Shown here in pieces: positions 1 through 8,331 of a stretch of 64,000 nucleotides of DNA; position 1 is the first letter of the stretch, and the number at the start of each line of letters is the position of its first letter. The stretch lies in contig NZ_SNWR01000001.1 in assembly GCF_004362215.1 (NCBI RefSeq), forward strand, positions 1,860,001 through 1,924,000. The letters run 5' to 3'. Origin of the DNA: Paractinoplanes brasiliensis (lineage in GTDB: Bacteria > Actinomycetota > Actinomycetes > Mycobacteriales > Micromonosporaceae). Under the pieces are notes generated by a model that worked only from the letters and a program-made list of their open reading frames with translations, searched no databases and was not told the origin of the DNA. The position numbers and the translations under genes were made by a program.

Positions 1-1
1 C

Positions 2-124
2 GAACTGGGCGCCGTGCTCACCAGCGCCCGTGAGGCCCTGCACGACGACTTCCACATCGACCACGCCACGCTGCAGGTCGAGCCGGTCGCGACGGGCGGG
101 CGGTGCTCCCCCGCCGGGTGGTGA
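2..124 (+). CDS. C-terminal end of a cation diffusion facilitator (heavy-metal efflux) protein, partial
   Basis: Only the last 40 codons lie in the window; the frame is open from base 2 to the TGA at 122-124. The peptide has the sequence HDDFHIDHATLQVEP close to its end. This matches the final beta strand of the cytoplasmic domain of CDF-type Zn/Co/Cd efflux proteins, where an H-x-T-x-Q-x-E pattern recurs. The family exports divalent metals across the cytoplasmic membrane. The assignment rests on this short motif alone. The start and the membrane part are upstream of the window. Confidence 0.6.
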   Translation, partial: ELGAVLTSAREALHDDFHIDHATLQVEPVATGGRCSPAGW

Positions 125-246
125 GAACGACAGGTCCGGCACTATGGCGATCATCACAACGCAGGGGGCATGATCCTCCCACCGGTCACCGGCCCCGATC
201 CCTCTCTCTACGCTTGGTGACCATGTCATCACGGGAGGACAGCGCC

Positions 247-555
247 ATGGTCACGGTCATTCACCAGCCCCGGGTCGCCTGGGATGCGGCCCGCGCGTTC
301 GTGCAGGCGGCGGGCAGCCCACGGTCCGAGAGCTTCGCCGCACGCGTGCTGAGCCGGCTGGGCAGCGAGATGTACGGCCACTTCGCCGACACCCGGCAGC
401 GGCTGCTCACGGCCCTCGTCGAGACCGGTGGCGACCGGTACGCGGCCGACATCGAGGCCGGCAAGTGGCGCGTCCGGGTGGAGGACCTGCTGCGGACACG
501 GCCCGATCTGACCGGCGCCGTGATGGAACTGACCAATGAGGGCTTCGAGCACTGA
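247..555 (+). CDS. Hypothetical protein, 102 aa
   Basis: The ATG at 247 is chosen because a GGAGGAC ribosome binding site lies at 232-238; earlier in-frame starts (103, 223) have none. The product is small and soluble-looking, with many charged residues and no signal peptide, membrane segment or cysteine. The N-terminal part could form a helix-rich domain (SESFAARVLSRLGSEMYGHF). I do not recognise a family. It stands alone, about 120 bp after the efflux gene and 55 bp before the sugar kinase. Confidence 0.6.
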   Translation: MVTVIHQPRVAWDAARAFVQAAGSPRSESFAARVLSRLGSEMYGHFADTRQRLLTALVETGGDRYAADIEAGKWRVRVEDLLRTRPDLTGAVMELTNEGFEH

Positions 556-610
556 GTAGCTGAGTTCGCTTTTGCGGTAATCAACCCCAACCGGGCGACT
601 AGCGGCAACA

Positions 611-1552
611 ATGCCCTATATGGGCGACGCTCGGGTGATGGTCTTCGCGCCGGCACCGCAACTCACGGTGACCGTTGAACAGCAACACAACCAGCCGGAG
701 CTGCACGTGCACCCGGGCGGACAGGGCATCTGGCAGGCACGCATGGTCACCTCGCTCGGGGCCGAGGTGACGCTCTGCACCGCGGTCGGCGGTGAGGTGG
801 GCCGTGTGCTGAAGCCGCTGCTCGATTTCAAGGGCGTGCAACTGCGCACGATCCCACGCGAGAGCAGCAGCGGCTGGTACGTGCACGACCGCCGCAACGG
901 CAAGCGGCAGGAACTCGCCGAGCATCCCGGCGCCCCGTTCACCCGGCACGAGCTGGACGAGCTCTACAACCTGGCGCTGGCCGAGGGCCTGCGGGCCGGC
1001 AACGCCATCCTGAGCGGCCCGGCCCACCCCTCGGTGATCCGGCCCGACGTCTACGGGCGCCTCGCCCACGACCTCAAGGCCCACGGCTGCCGCGTGATCG
1101 CCGACCTGTCCGGCGACCACCTGCGGGCGGTGCTCGAGGCCGGCCTGCACGTGGTCAAGGTCAGCCACGAGGAACTGCTGCGGGACGGCATGATCAAGGA
1201 CGCGTCCGAGAAGTCGCTCACCGAGGCGCTGGTCAAGCTGCACTCCGACGGCGCCGAGACGGCCCTGCTGTCCCGGGCCGACGCGGGCGCGCTGGCCCTG
1301 TTCAACGAGCAGATCTATCGGGTCGGCATCCCGAAGCTGTCGATCGCCGACCACCGCGGCGCCGGCGACTCGATGACCGCCGGGGTCGCCGCCGTGCTGG
1401 CCCGGGGCGGCGAGATGACCCAGGCGGTCCGCACCGGGGCGGCCGCCGGCGCCCTCAACGTCACCCGGCACGGGCTCGGCACCGGGCACATGGACGCCGT
1501 CCAGGTGCTCACCGAACGCGTCAAGATCACCCCTCTCAAGAAGGCGACATGA
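611..1552 (+). CDS. PfkB-family carbohydrate kinase, 1-phosphofructokinase-like
   Basis: The 313-residue protein has the two PfkB hallmarks: a glycine-rich N-terminal motif (HPGGQGIWQARMVTSLGA, from about residue 34) and the C-terminal anion-hole/catalytic-base motif GAGDSMTAG at residues 250-258, with D253 as the expected base. The family phosphorylates sugars, nucleosides or sugar phosphates with ATP; the substrate cannot be read from the sequence. The gene overlaps surE by 4 bp (ATGA at 1549-1552), so the two are probably translationally coupled. This could mean a nucleoside or phosphosugar salvage role. Family sure, substrate unknown. Confidence 0.85.
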   Translation: MPYMGDARVMVFAPAPQLTVTVEQQHNQPELHVHPGGQGIWQARMVTSLGAEVTLCTAVGGEVGRVLKPLLDFKGVQLRTIPRESSSGWYVHDRRNGKRQELAEHPGAPFTRHELDELYNLALAEGLRAGNAILSGPAHPSVIRPDVYGRLAHDLKAHGCRVIADLSGDHLRAVLEAGLHVVKVSHEELLRDGMIKDASEKSLTEALVKLHSDGAETALLSRADAGALALFNEQIYRVGIPKLSIADHRGAGDSMTAGVAAVLARGGEMTQAVRTGAAAGALNVTRHGLGTGHMDAVQVLTERVKITPLKKAT

Positions 1553-2388
1553 CGAGAATCCTGGTCACCAACGACGACGGCATCGATGCCCCCGGCCTGC
1601 GGCAGCTGGCGCGGGCGGCCGCCCGCGAGGGTCACGACGTCACGGTGGCGGCGCCGGTCACCGAGGCGAGCGGCAGCAGCGCGGCGATGACCGCCGTGGA
1701 GGAACACGGCAAGATCATTCTGCATCGGCGTGAGCTTCCCCACGCCAAACACATTCCCGCGTACGCGGTGGCGGCGTCCCCGGCCTACATCGTGCTGCTC
1801 GCCCTGCGGGAGGCGTTCGGGGAGATCCCCGAGGTGATCCTCTCGGGCATCAACAGGGGGGCCAACGCGGGCGCCGCGGTCCTGCACTCGGGCACGGTCG
1901 GGGCCACCCTGACCGGCTCGTACGCGGGTCTGCACGGTCTGGCCGTCTCGCTCGACGTGCTCTCGCCAAGGGCCTCCACCACGCGCAGCGGGGGTGCGGC
2001 GCTGGCCGCCCTCGACCACGAGGAGGACGAGAAGCGGCACTGGGACAGCGCGGCCCAATTGGCGATGCGCCTGCTGCCGACGCTGACGCACACCCCACCC
2101 GGCACGGTCCTCAACCTGAACGTGCCCGATTTGCACCTCGACGGCATCCGGGGGCTGCGGCGGGCCTCGCTGGCCCAGTTCGGGCAGGTGCAGGTGAGCA
2201 TCGCCGAGTCCGGCGAGGGCTTCGTGCGTACGGCCGTGCAGGCGGCCGACGACACCCTGCAGCCCGACACCGACCTGGCCGCCCTGGCCGAGCACTTCGC
2301 CGTGGTCACGCCGATCCGGCCGCCGCACGAGCTGGCCGAGGTCACGATCAACCTCGAGGCCGTCCCCGTGCACGCCTCGGCCCTGTAG
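1549..2388 (+). CDS. surE: 5'/3'-nucleotidase SurE
   Basis: The 279-residue protein begins MTRILVTNDDGIDAPGL, the SurE signature containing the metal-binding Asp pair (D8, D9). It also has the SGINRGANAG segment that lines the active site. SurE dephosphorylates nucleoside monophosphates and is a survival protein in stationary phase. The length is close to the family norm of about 250-280. The start codon overlaps the stop of the sugar kinase, and transcription ends at a strong hairpin 12 bp downstream. Confidence 0.93.
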   Translation: MTRILVTNDDGIDAPGLRQLARAAAREGHDVTVAAPVTEASGSSAAMTAVEEHGKIILHRRELPHAKHIPAYAVAASPAYIVLLALREAFGEIPEVILSGINRGANAGAAVLHSGTVGATLTGSYAGLHGLAVSLDVLSPRASTTRSGGAALAALDHEEDEKRHWDSAAQLAMRLLPTLTHTPPGTVLNLNVPDLHLDGIRGLRRASLAQFGQVQVSIAESGEGFVRTAVQAADDTLQPDTDLAALAEHFAVVTPIRPPHELAEVTINLEAVPVHASAL

Positions 2389-2400
2389 CAGCGCGAACAC

Positions 2401-2441
2401 GACAAGGCCGGTCCTCCCACCCGCGGAGGACCGGCCTTGTC
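2401..2441. terminator. Bidirectional transcription terminator between surE and the STAS gene
   Basis: A perfect 17-bp inverted repeat (2401-2417 and 2425-2441) encloses a 7-nt loop. It starts 12 bp after the surE stop and ends 7 bp before the stop of the convergent STAS gene, so it can serve both strands. No long T run follows, as is usual in high-GC actinobacteria. Confidence 0.9.
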
Positions 2442-2448
2442 GACGAAC

Positions 2449-2811
2449 TCAGGCTCCGGAGACCGCCGGCTGCGCGGCGTCGGCCTCACCGAACGGCTGC
2501 GGGTTGCCGAAGAGGCCGAGCAGCCCCGTCACCCACAACTGGCGGTGAGCGAACCGGCTGGGCCGGGTCACGACCAGTTTGACCTCACTGACCTGCGCGA
2601 GCTGGAAAGCGGCGACGAGCGCGCTGATGCCCACGGAGTCGATGAAGGTCACATTCTGAAGATTGAGCTCGATCCGGGTGATGTTGCCGGCGGCCAGCTG
2701 GCCGGCGACCGCCTCACGGATCTCATACGCGTTCTCGACGTCGATCTCGCCACTGGGCAAGACCTCCACCACGTCGTCGGCAAGCGTCGACGTCATTATC
2801 GACAGCGTCAC
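2449..2811 (-). CDS. STAS-domain anti-anti-sigma factor-like protein
   Basis: The single STAS domain fills almost the whole 120-residue protein. The conserved phosphorylatable serine sits in NVTFIDSVGISAL, the D-S-x-G motif of SpoIIAA/RsbV proteins. Such proteins are phosphorylated by an RsbW-type kinase and, when dephosphorylated, free a stress sigma factor. The GTG at 2811 is preferred over the GTG at 2826 because GGAGGG lies 7 bases upstream of it. No cognate anti-sigma factor is adjacent. The C-terminal about 25 residues after the STAS fold are less conserved. Confidence 0.85.
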   Translation of the reverse strand: MTLSIMTSTLADDVVEVLPSGEIDVENAYEIREAVAGQLAAGNITRIELNLQNVTFIDSVGISALVAAFQLAQVSEVKLVVTRPSRFAHRQLWVTGLLGLFGNPQPFGEADAAQPAVSGA

Positions 2812-3128
2812 GCCAATTCCCTCCACCCGCCCGGGATTTCCAGGCGTCTTTCCTCCGGCACGAGCTCTTCCGGGCGATCCGACTACGCCCGGCCGCGACC
2901 CGTGCCACGGGGGCGGTCGAGACTACCCCCGTCAGGTTCGGTGAAACTGTCCGAAAGGTTAGGACCCGAACCTGTCAGGCACCTGAGTGCCTGGTGTGAA
3001 CGGGGTCAAGAGTACCGGGAGACGGCAAGTCGTTTCCAAAACGTGATGGCGTCCACACCGGACACGTTTGTTGAACGGCGCACATGGGCACGGTTAACCA
3101 GGAACGGCGAGCGCGGGAGGTAACAACG
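2812..3128. other. Divergent intergenic region between the STAS gene and the KLAGK-repeat gene
   Basis: No gene is visible in these 317 bases. The region carries the start signals of two divergent genes. GTTT at 3066-3069, followed after 16 bases by GGGCA, resembles the GTTT-N14-18-GGGTA pattern of SigB/SigF-type stress promoters, with a mismatch in the -10 box. The ribosome binding site GGGAGG at 3115-3120 serves the rightward gene. The promoter call is weak. Confidence 0.3.
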
Positions 3129-3566
3129 ATGTTCTCCAGCAGGACCAAGTCGGAACGAACGGCCGCGCAGGCGTGGGAGTACCTGTCGGCGGCCATGGCC
3201 GCCGCCGGCGACACCGCGAGGGACACGGGCGACAAAGCAGCCAAACTCGCCGGCAAGGCGAGTGATCAGGGTCACAAGCTGGCCGGCAAGAGTCACAAGC
3301 TGGCAGGCAAGGGTCACAAGCTGGCCGGGAAGGCGAGCGGCAAGGCCGACCTGGCCTGGACCCGGGCCAACGCGGCGGCCGCGGCACTGGCCGGGCGCAA
3401 GCCGTCCCGTCCGTGGGGCTTGATCCTCGGAGCCGGTCTGCTCGGCGCCGCGGTGGGTTACGCGGTGGCGACGTCGGCCCGGGCCGCCCTGGAGCGCCAG
3501 GCCGAGCAGGAAGAGCTCGAGCTGGCCGAGACGGCGGTCGTGGTCACCCCGACCTACGACAACTAG
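3129..3566 (+). CDS. Hypothetical single-span membrane protein with KLAGK repeats, 145 aa
   Basis: The ATG at 3129 follows GGGAGG with 8-base spacing. The protein has a lysine/alanine-rich N-terminal half with repeated K-L-A-G-K units (about residues 39-69, copies joined by SHK or GHK). One hydrophobic segment follows (WGLILGAGLLGAAVGYAVAT, about residues 97-116), then an acidic tail. The repeats are visible in the DNA as near-identical stretches between 3265 and 3345. The layout resembles small YtxH-like envelope or stress proteins. The function is unknown. Confidence 0.75.
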   Translation: MFSSRTKSERTAAQAWEYLSAAMAAAGDTARDTGDKAAKLAGKASDQGHKLAGKSHKLAGKGHKLAGKASGKADLAWTRANAAAAALAGRKPSRPWGLILGAGLLGAAVGYAVATSARAALERQAEQEELELAETAVVVTPTYDN

Positions 3567-3576
3567 ATCGCGATCT

Positions 3577-3605
3577 CCCCGGGCAGCGCACCCCGCTGCC
3601 CGGGG
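3577..3605. terminator. Terminator hairpin after the KLAGK-repeat gene
   Basis: A perfect 12-bp stem (CCCCGGGCAGCG and its complement, 3577-3588 and 3594-3605) encloses a 5-nt loop. It starts 10 bp after the stop codon and is followed by ATTTG. Confidence 0.85.
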
Positions 3606-3720
3606 ATTTGCCGTGCCCAGTTCCAGGTGCCCCTCTGGCCCCCCGCTGATCCGCCGGGCCGGTTAGAGTTTCGCCGTCTCTCCGCTGTGGCTCAGCCACC
3701 TGATTAGATAAGGTCCGTTG

Positions 3721-5130
3721 GTGCTCACTGCCGGCCATCTCCTCGGCAACCGATACCGGTTGGACGAGCGCATCGCCACAGGCGGGATGGGTGACGTCTG
3801 GCGCGGCACCGATGTCGTGCTGGGCCGGGTCATCGCCGTCAAGGTGCTGCGTTCCAACATGATGGCCGACCCCGAGTTCGCCGCCCGGTTCTACGGCGAG
3901 GCCCGGATGATGGCGGCCTTCCGCCACCCCGGTGTGGTCGAGGTCTACGACTACGCGAGCGCCTCCGAGTCCGGCGGCGAGGACGGCATGGCCTACCTGG
4001 TCATGGCCTACGTCGAGGGCGAGCCCCTCTCGACCCGGGTCAAGCAGGGCCCGATGCCGGTCAACGAGGTCATGTCGATCGTGGCGCAGGCGGCCGACGC
4101 GCTGCACGCCGCCCACGAGAACGGCACGGTGCACCGCGACGTCAAGCCGGGCAACCTGATCGTCAAGCCCAACGGCACGGTGGTGCTGGTCGACTTCGGC
4201 GTGGCCCGCTCGGCCGCCGTCACCAGCGTGACGGCGGTCAACGCGATCGTCGGCACGGCTCTCTACATGGCGCCCGAGCAGGTCGCCAAGGGCAACGTCT
4301 CGGCCGCCACCGACATCTACGCGCTCGGCGCGGTCGCCTACCACTGCATCGCCGGCGAGCCGCCCTTCGACGGCGACAACGCGCTGCAGGTGGCCCTGCG
4401 CCACCTGGAGGACGAGCCCGAGCCGCTGCCCGAGGACGTGCCGGCCGACGTGCGCGCGCTCATCCAGAAAGCGATGGCCAAGCAGCCCGCCGACCGGTTC
4501 CAGACCGCAGCCGAGTTCGCCGAGGCGGCGTTCGCGGCGGCCGGCCCGCTCGACTGGAAGCGTCTGACCGGCACGTCGATGGTGGCCCCGCTCAGCCCGG
4601 CCGGGCCCGCCCGCACGGCCGCCCTGCCGCCCGCGACGCCGCCGCCCCCGCCGTCCGGCCCGTCGTCGACGTCGACCGGCCTGACCCCCCGGCGCCCGCC
4701 CCGCAGCCAGACCGCGCTGCTCGTGGCCGTGGTCGCCCTGCTCGTGCTGGCCGGCGGGCTCGCCTTCGCGATCGCGCTGCGGCCCGACGACGACAAGGGC
4801 ACGGTCGACCGGACAGTGCCCGGCAGCGTGCCGTCCCAGCAGGTCGAAACCACGACCACCGAGCCCACCGCTCTGCCGAGCGAGACGACCACCAGCCGCT
4901 CGACGCCACGGGCCAACTCGCCGCAGCGCACCCAGACCCCCAGCGCGACACCGAGCGCGACGCCCAGCGCGACGCTGCCGACCACCCGGCCGACCAGCCG
5001 GCCGCCGACCACTCCGCCGACGACCACGACCACGACGCCGCCGACGACCCCGCCGACCACTCCGCCCACCACGACACCGCCGCCCGACACCGGTGGCGAC
5101 GGCGGGGCCGCCGCGGGGGCCAATCCGTAG
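3721..5130 (+). CDS. Membrane-anchored Ser/Thr protein kinase (PknB/PknA type) with a Thr/Pro-rich extracellular tail
   Basis: The kinase domain spans about residues 12-270, with the glycine loop GTGGMGDVW-like (ATGGMGDVWRG), invariant lysine K41 (IAVKVL), HRDVKPGN at 138-145 and DFG at 158-160. A single membrane helix lies at about 331-353. The remaining roughly 115 residues outside the cell are Pro/Thr-rich and contain no PASTA repeat. The cytoplasmic kinase presumably phosphorylates Thr residues of envelope or regulatory proteins. GTG at 3721 is preferred over TTG at 3718 because an AAGG lies 7 bases upstream. It is a single-gene unit. Confidence 0.92.
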   Translation: MLTAGHLLGNRYRLDERIATGGMGDVWRGTDVVLGRVIAVKVLRSNMMADPEFAARFYGEARMMAAFRHPGVVEVYDYASASESGGEDGMAYLVMAYVEGEPLSTRVKQGPMPVNEVMSIVAQAADALHAAHENGTVHRDVKPGNLIVKPNGTVVLVDFGVARSAAVTSVTAVNAIVGTALYMAPEQVAKGNVSAATDIYALGAVAYHCIAGEPPFDGDNALQVALRHLEDEPEPLPEDVPADVRALIQKAMAKQPADRFQTAAEFAEAAFAAAGPLDWKRLTGTSMVAPLSPAGPARTAALPPATPPPPPSGPSSTSTGLTPRRPPRSQTALLVAVVALLVLAGGLAFAIALRPDDDKGTVDRTVPGSVPSQQVETTTTEPTALPSETTTSRSTPRANSPQRTQTPSATPSATPSATLPTTRPTSRPPTTPPTTTTTTPPTTPPTTPPTTTPPPDTGGDGGAAAGANP

Positions 5131-5173
5131 GGGTTCTTGACCCTCACACCGTGTCAGGCCGGAGAGTGATCCC

Positions 5174-6028
5174 ATGTTCAGCATCGGAGAGTTCGCCGGT
5201 CTGGGCCGCGTGTCCGTGCGCATGCTGCGCCACTACGACGCGATCGGGCTGCTGCGGCCCGCCCACGTCGACCCGCACAGCGGCTACCGCTTCTACACCG
5301 CCGCGCAGCTGCGCCTGCTCAACCGGGTGACCGCCCTGAAAGACCTGGGGTTCAGCCTGCAGCAGGTGCAGACGCTCATCGACGACAAGGTCGACACGGC
5401 TGAGCTGTGGGGCATGCTGCGCCTGCGGCGGGCAGAGCTGGCGGCGCGGATGGCTCAGGACACCGCACGCCTGGCCCAGGTCGACGCGCGCCTCCGCATG
5501 ATCGAGAGCGAGGGGCACATGGACACCGGGGACGTCGTACTCAAAAAGATCCCAGCCACCCGGGTGGCGATGCTCTACGGCACCGCGACCAGCTACGACC
5601 ATCCGACATCGATCACCGAGAACCTGACACCGCTGTATCCGCGGCTGATGGACCTCCTGGAACAGCACAAGGTCCCGATCTGCGCGGCGCCGCTCGCGTA
5701 CTACCGGCCCGCGCCGACCGAGCCGGGCGACGAGACGATCACGGTGCACGCGGCGTTCCCGATCGGCGACGCCGAGGTCCCGCCCGGCGCCGGCTTCGAG
5801 GTGGTGACGCTGCCGTCGGTCGACGAGGCGGCCACAGCGCTGCACCACGGCTCGATGGCGGAGGCGTTCCGCACCGGGCAGAAGATCGCCAACTGGATCG
5901 ACGACAACGGGTACCGCGCGGTCGGTCCGGGCTTCGCCGTCGAGGTCTACCTCGACTGCCCGCCCGGCGAGTTCGACAAGTGGGTCACCGAGATGCAGGT
6001 GCCGATCAGAACCGCACCTGGGAACTGA
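5174..6028 (+). CDS. MerR-family transcriptional regulator with a GyrI-like effector domain
   Basis: The N-terminus (FSIGEFAGLGRVSVRMLRHY) is a MerR winged helix-turn-helix. A coiled-coil dimerisation helix follows (about residues 75-115), then a C-terminal domain of about 155 residues of the GyrI/AraC-effector type, which binds small, often multidrug-like, ligands. BmrR-like regulators share this layout. A GGAGAG ribosome binding site precedes the ATG. No transporter is adjacent, so the target is unknown. Confidence 0.88.
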   Translation: MFSIGEFAGLGRVSVRMLRHYDAIGLLRPAHVDPHSGYRFYTAAQLRLLNRVTALKDLGFSLQQVQTLIDDKVDTAELWGMLRLRRAELAARMAQDTARLAQVDARLRMIESEGHMDTGDVVLKKIPATRVAMLYGTATSYDHPTSITENLTPLYPRLMDLLEQHKVPICAAPLAYYRPAPTEPGDETITVHAAFPIGDAEVPPGAGFEVVTLPSVDEAATALHHGSMAEAFRTGQKIANWIDDNGYRAVGPGFAVEVYLDCPPGEFDKWVTEMQVPIRTAPGN

Positions 6029-6106
6029 CCTCAGGTTTGCCCCGGGGCGGCCGATAGGGCCGGTCGGCACGGAACAGCAACCGGGCCGCTACCGAAAGGC
6101 CCCAGC

Positions 6107-6445
6107 ATGTCGAGTCTGATCCCGCCCCCGGCGTATCCGACGACGCCGCCCTGGGGAACTCCCGAGCAGCCGGCCACCCCGGCTGCCCCGGCGCCACCGG
6201 CGGCGCCGCCCCGGCTGTTCGTCCAGTTCCCGGAGGAGATGGCCCGCGCGGCCCGGCCGGCGGCGCCGTCGTGGCTGCCGGTGGTGTTCTGGACGCTGTT
6301 GCTGGGGGTGCCGGGGGCGGTCTCGGCCGTACGCCGCAGCTCGGAGGCCCGGCGAGGCGGCAACGAGCGCTACCCGTACTGGCTGGCCTTCGGCACGGTG
6401 ATCGCCGCCGCGGCGGTGACGCTGACGTTCCTGGGGTACGCCTGA
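6107..6445 (+). CDS. Small proline-rich membrane protein, 112 aa
   Basis: The first 38 residues are rich in Pro/Ala/Thr. Two hydrophobic stretches follow (about 55-72 and 94-111) separated by a basic loop (RRSSEARRGGNER). This suggests a small double-span membrane protein with a disordered cytoplasmic N-terminus. No family is recognised. The stop codon lies in the loop of the terminator hairpin. Confidence 0.65.
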   Translation: MSSLIPPPAYPTTPPWGTPEQPATPAAPAPPAAPPRLFVQFPEEMARAARPAAPSWLPVVFWTLLLGVPGAVSAVRRSSEARRGGNERYPYWLAFGTVIAAAAVTLTFLGYA

Positions 6446-6459
6446 CCGGCGTACCCCGG
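6431..6459. terminator. Bidirectional terminator overlapping the stop of the proline-rich membrane protein gene
   Basis: The core stem GGGGTACGCC pairs with GGCGTACCCC (6433-6442 and 6448-6457) around the TGACC loop, which contains the stop codon. It ends 8 bp before the stop of the convergent nucleotidase gene. Confidence 0.8.
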
Positions 6460-6466
6460 ACAACGA

Positions 6467-8233
6467 TCAGAACTCGATCGGCACGCCGGCCCGGACGAGC
6501 TGCCAGTTCTTGACGAAGAAGCCGGCCGGATCGATCGCGCCCTTGGCCTGCGCCCAGTCGATCAGCAGCTGGCGGATCTCCTGCTGGGCGTTGTAGACCT
6601 GGGTCTTGACGATGCCGGGGAAGTTGCCGCCGCCGGAGCGCCGGTAGTTGTTCACCGCCACCACGAACCGCGCGGCCGGGTCGACATCGGCGCCGGCGAT
6701 CTGCAGCCGCGTGATGCGGGAGCCGACCGGCTGCGAGATGTCGATGTCGTAGTCGACGCCGGAGAACACATCGTAGTTGTAGTCGGGCACGGCCGGGTCA
6801 CTGATCGTGGCCGGGTCGACCGGGGCGCCCGGCGCGAGCGTGACGAAGTACTTGGCCGAGTACTCCAGGTACGCCTTGACCTCGGCGCCGGTCAGCACCA
6901 CGGCCTCGAGGGTGTTGTCGTAGATGTAGAGCCCGGCCACGTCCTTGATCTTGACGTCGCCCTGGGGGAACACGGCGGTGCGGCTGAACGGGGCGGCGAT
7001 CGAGAGCACCGGCAGGCTCGCGTGCTCGGTGCCGGCCAGCGCCGCGGCCACCGTGTCGGTCTGCACCTTGTTGATGTAGTCGAGGATCGGGGTGTCCTCG
7101 TACCGCGACGTGGCCGCCGAGAGCTCCTCGGTCGAGGTGGCCACGACCTGGTTGACGTACGCGACGGTCTTGGCGTGCTGCGAGCGGACGGCCGCCAGAA
7201 CCTGGGGGTCGGGCTCGACGGTGTTGGTGTTCAGCGTGGCCGAGGACTTCGCGGCGATGGTCCAGCGCCCGCGCTCGCGGACCAGCTCGAAGTCCATCTT
7301 GGTGAGGCGCTGCCCCCACTTCGACGGCTCCGAGAGCAGAACCTGCTTCCCCGTACGGGTGTTGGTGACGAACCGTTGCGGAACCTCGGCGTGGGCGTGG
7401 CCGAACAGGATCGCGTCGATGCCCGGCACCCGCTCGGCGATCAGGGCCGACGGGTTCTCGTTGGGCACCTCCGGCCCGTAGCTCGAGGTGCCGCTGTCGC
7501 CGCCGTGCGCCGAGATCAGCACGATGTCCGCGCCGCGGGCCCGCATGACCGGCACCCACTTCGCCGCGGTCAAGATCATGTCGAGGAATTCGACCCGCCC
7601 CTCGACGTTGGCCCTGTCCCAGATCGCCGAACCGGGATTGGTCAGCCCCAGGATGCCGACCCGCAGCGTGGGGGCGTGCCGGCCGGGCGAGACCTTCTTG
7701 ATCACGTACGGGGTGAAGGCGGGTTTTCCGGTTTTGGCGCTGACCGCGTTGGCCGCGAGCGCCGGGAAGCCGAGCTGCCGGATCCACAGGTTGAGCAGCG
7801 GCAGACCGTAGTTGAACTCGTGGTTGCCGAGCGTCACGGCGTCGTAGCGGAGCACGTTCATGGCACGGGCCATCGGGTGCTTCTCGCCGGTCTCGGTGAT
7901 CGGTTCCTGCTTGGCGTAGTAGGTCGCCAGCGGCGTGCCCTGGATGGTGTCGCCCGCGTCGAGCACAAGCGTCGCCCCGGCCGCCTCGGCGCGCAGCTTG
8001 TTGACGAGCGCCGCGAGCTTGGCCACGCCGACGTCGTTGTGCGCGCTGTCGTCGTACTCCGCGTCCTTGTAGTAGTCCCAGTTGTAGACGTTGCCGTGGG
8101 TGTCCGACGTGCCCAGCACAGTCAGGCGGTACGTATCGCGCGAGGGGTGCGCCTGCGCGCCACCGGCGGCCACCACCGGGGCCGCCACGGAGGCAGCGCC
8201 GGCGGCGAGCACGGTTCGCCGGGTGAGGTTCAT
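6467..8233 (-). CDS. Secreted bifunctional 2',3'-cyclic-nucleotide phosphodiesterase / 5'-nucleotidase (Tat substrate)
   Basis: The 588-residue precursor starts MNLTRRTVLAAGAASVAAP, a twin-arginine signal ending near AQA (about residue 28). The metallophosphoesterase domain follows, with SDTHGN at 43-48 and LGNHEFNYG further on as metal ligands. The C-terminal half is a 5'-nucleotidase substrate-binding domain. Such enzymes degrade extracellular nucleotides to nucleosides for uptake and phosphate supply. ATG 8233 is preceded by GAAAGG. Upstream in-frame codons would add a non-secretory extension and were rejected. Confidence 0.92.
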   Translation of the reverse strand: MNLTRRTVLAAGAASVAAPVVAAGGAQAHPSRDTYRLTVLGTSDTHGNVYNWDYYKDAEYDDSAHNDVGVAKLAALVNKLRAEAAGATLVLDAGDTIQGTPLATYYAKQEPITETGEKHPMARAMNVLRYDAVTLGNHEFNYGLPLLNLWIRQLGFPALAANAVSAKTGKPAFTPYVIKKVSPGRHAPTLRVGILGLTNPGSAIWDRANVEGRVEFLDMILTAAKWVPVMRARGADIVLISAHGGDSGTSSYGPEVPNENPSALIAERVPGIDAILFGHAHAEVPQRFVTNTRTGKQVLLSEPSKWGQRLTKMDFELVRERGRWTIAAKSSATLNTNTVEPDPQVLAAVRSQHAKTVAYVNQVVATSTEELSAATSRYEDTPILDYINKVQTDTVAAALAGTEHASLPVLSIAAPFSRTAVFPQGDVKIKDVAGLYIYDNTLEAVVLTGAEVKAYLEYSAKYFVTLAPGAPVDPATISDPAVPDYNYDVFSGVDYDIDISQPVGSRITRLQIAGADVDPAARFVVAVNNYRRSGGGNFPGIVKTQVYNAQQEIRQLLIDWAQAKGAIDPAGFFVKNWQLVRAGVPIEF

Positions 8234-8331
8234 GTCCAGGCCTTTCGATCGTCCGGGGGCGCGCCTCGTGAGCACACCCAGTCGGCACCATAGCCGTCGA
8301 TATGAAACCGGTCGATGGTTCGGCCGGTCGG

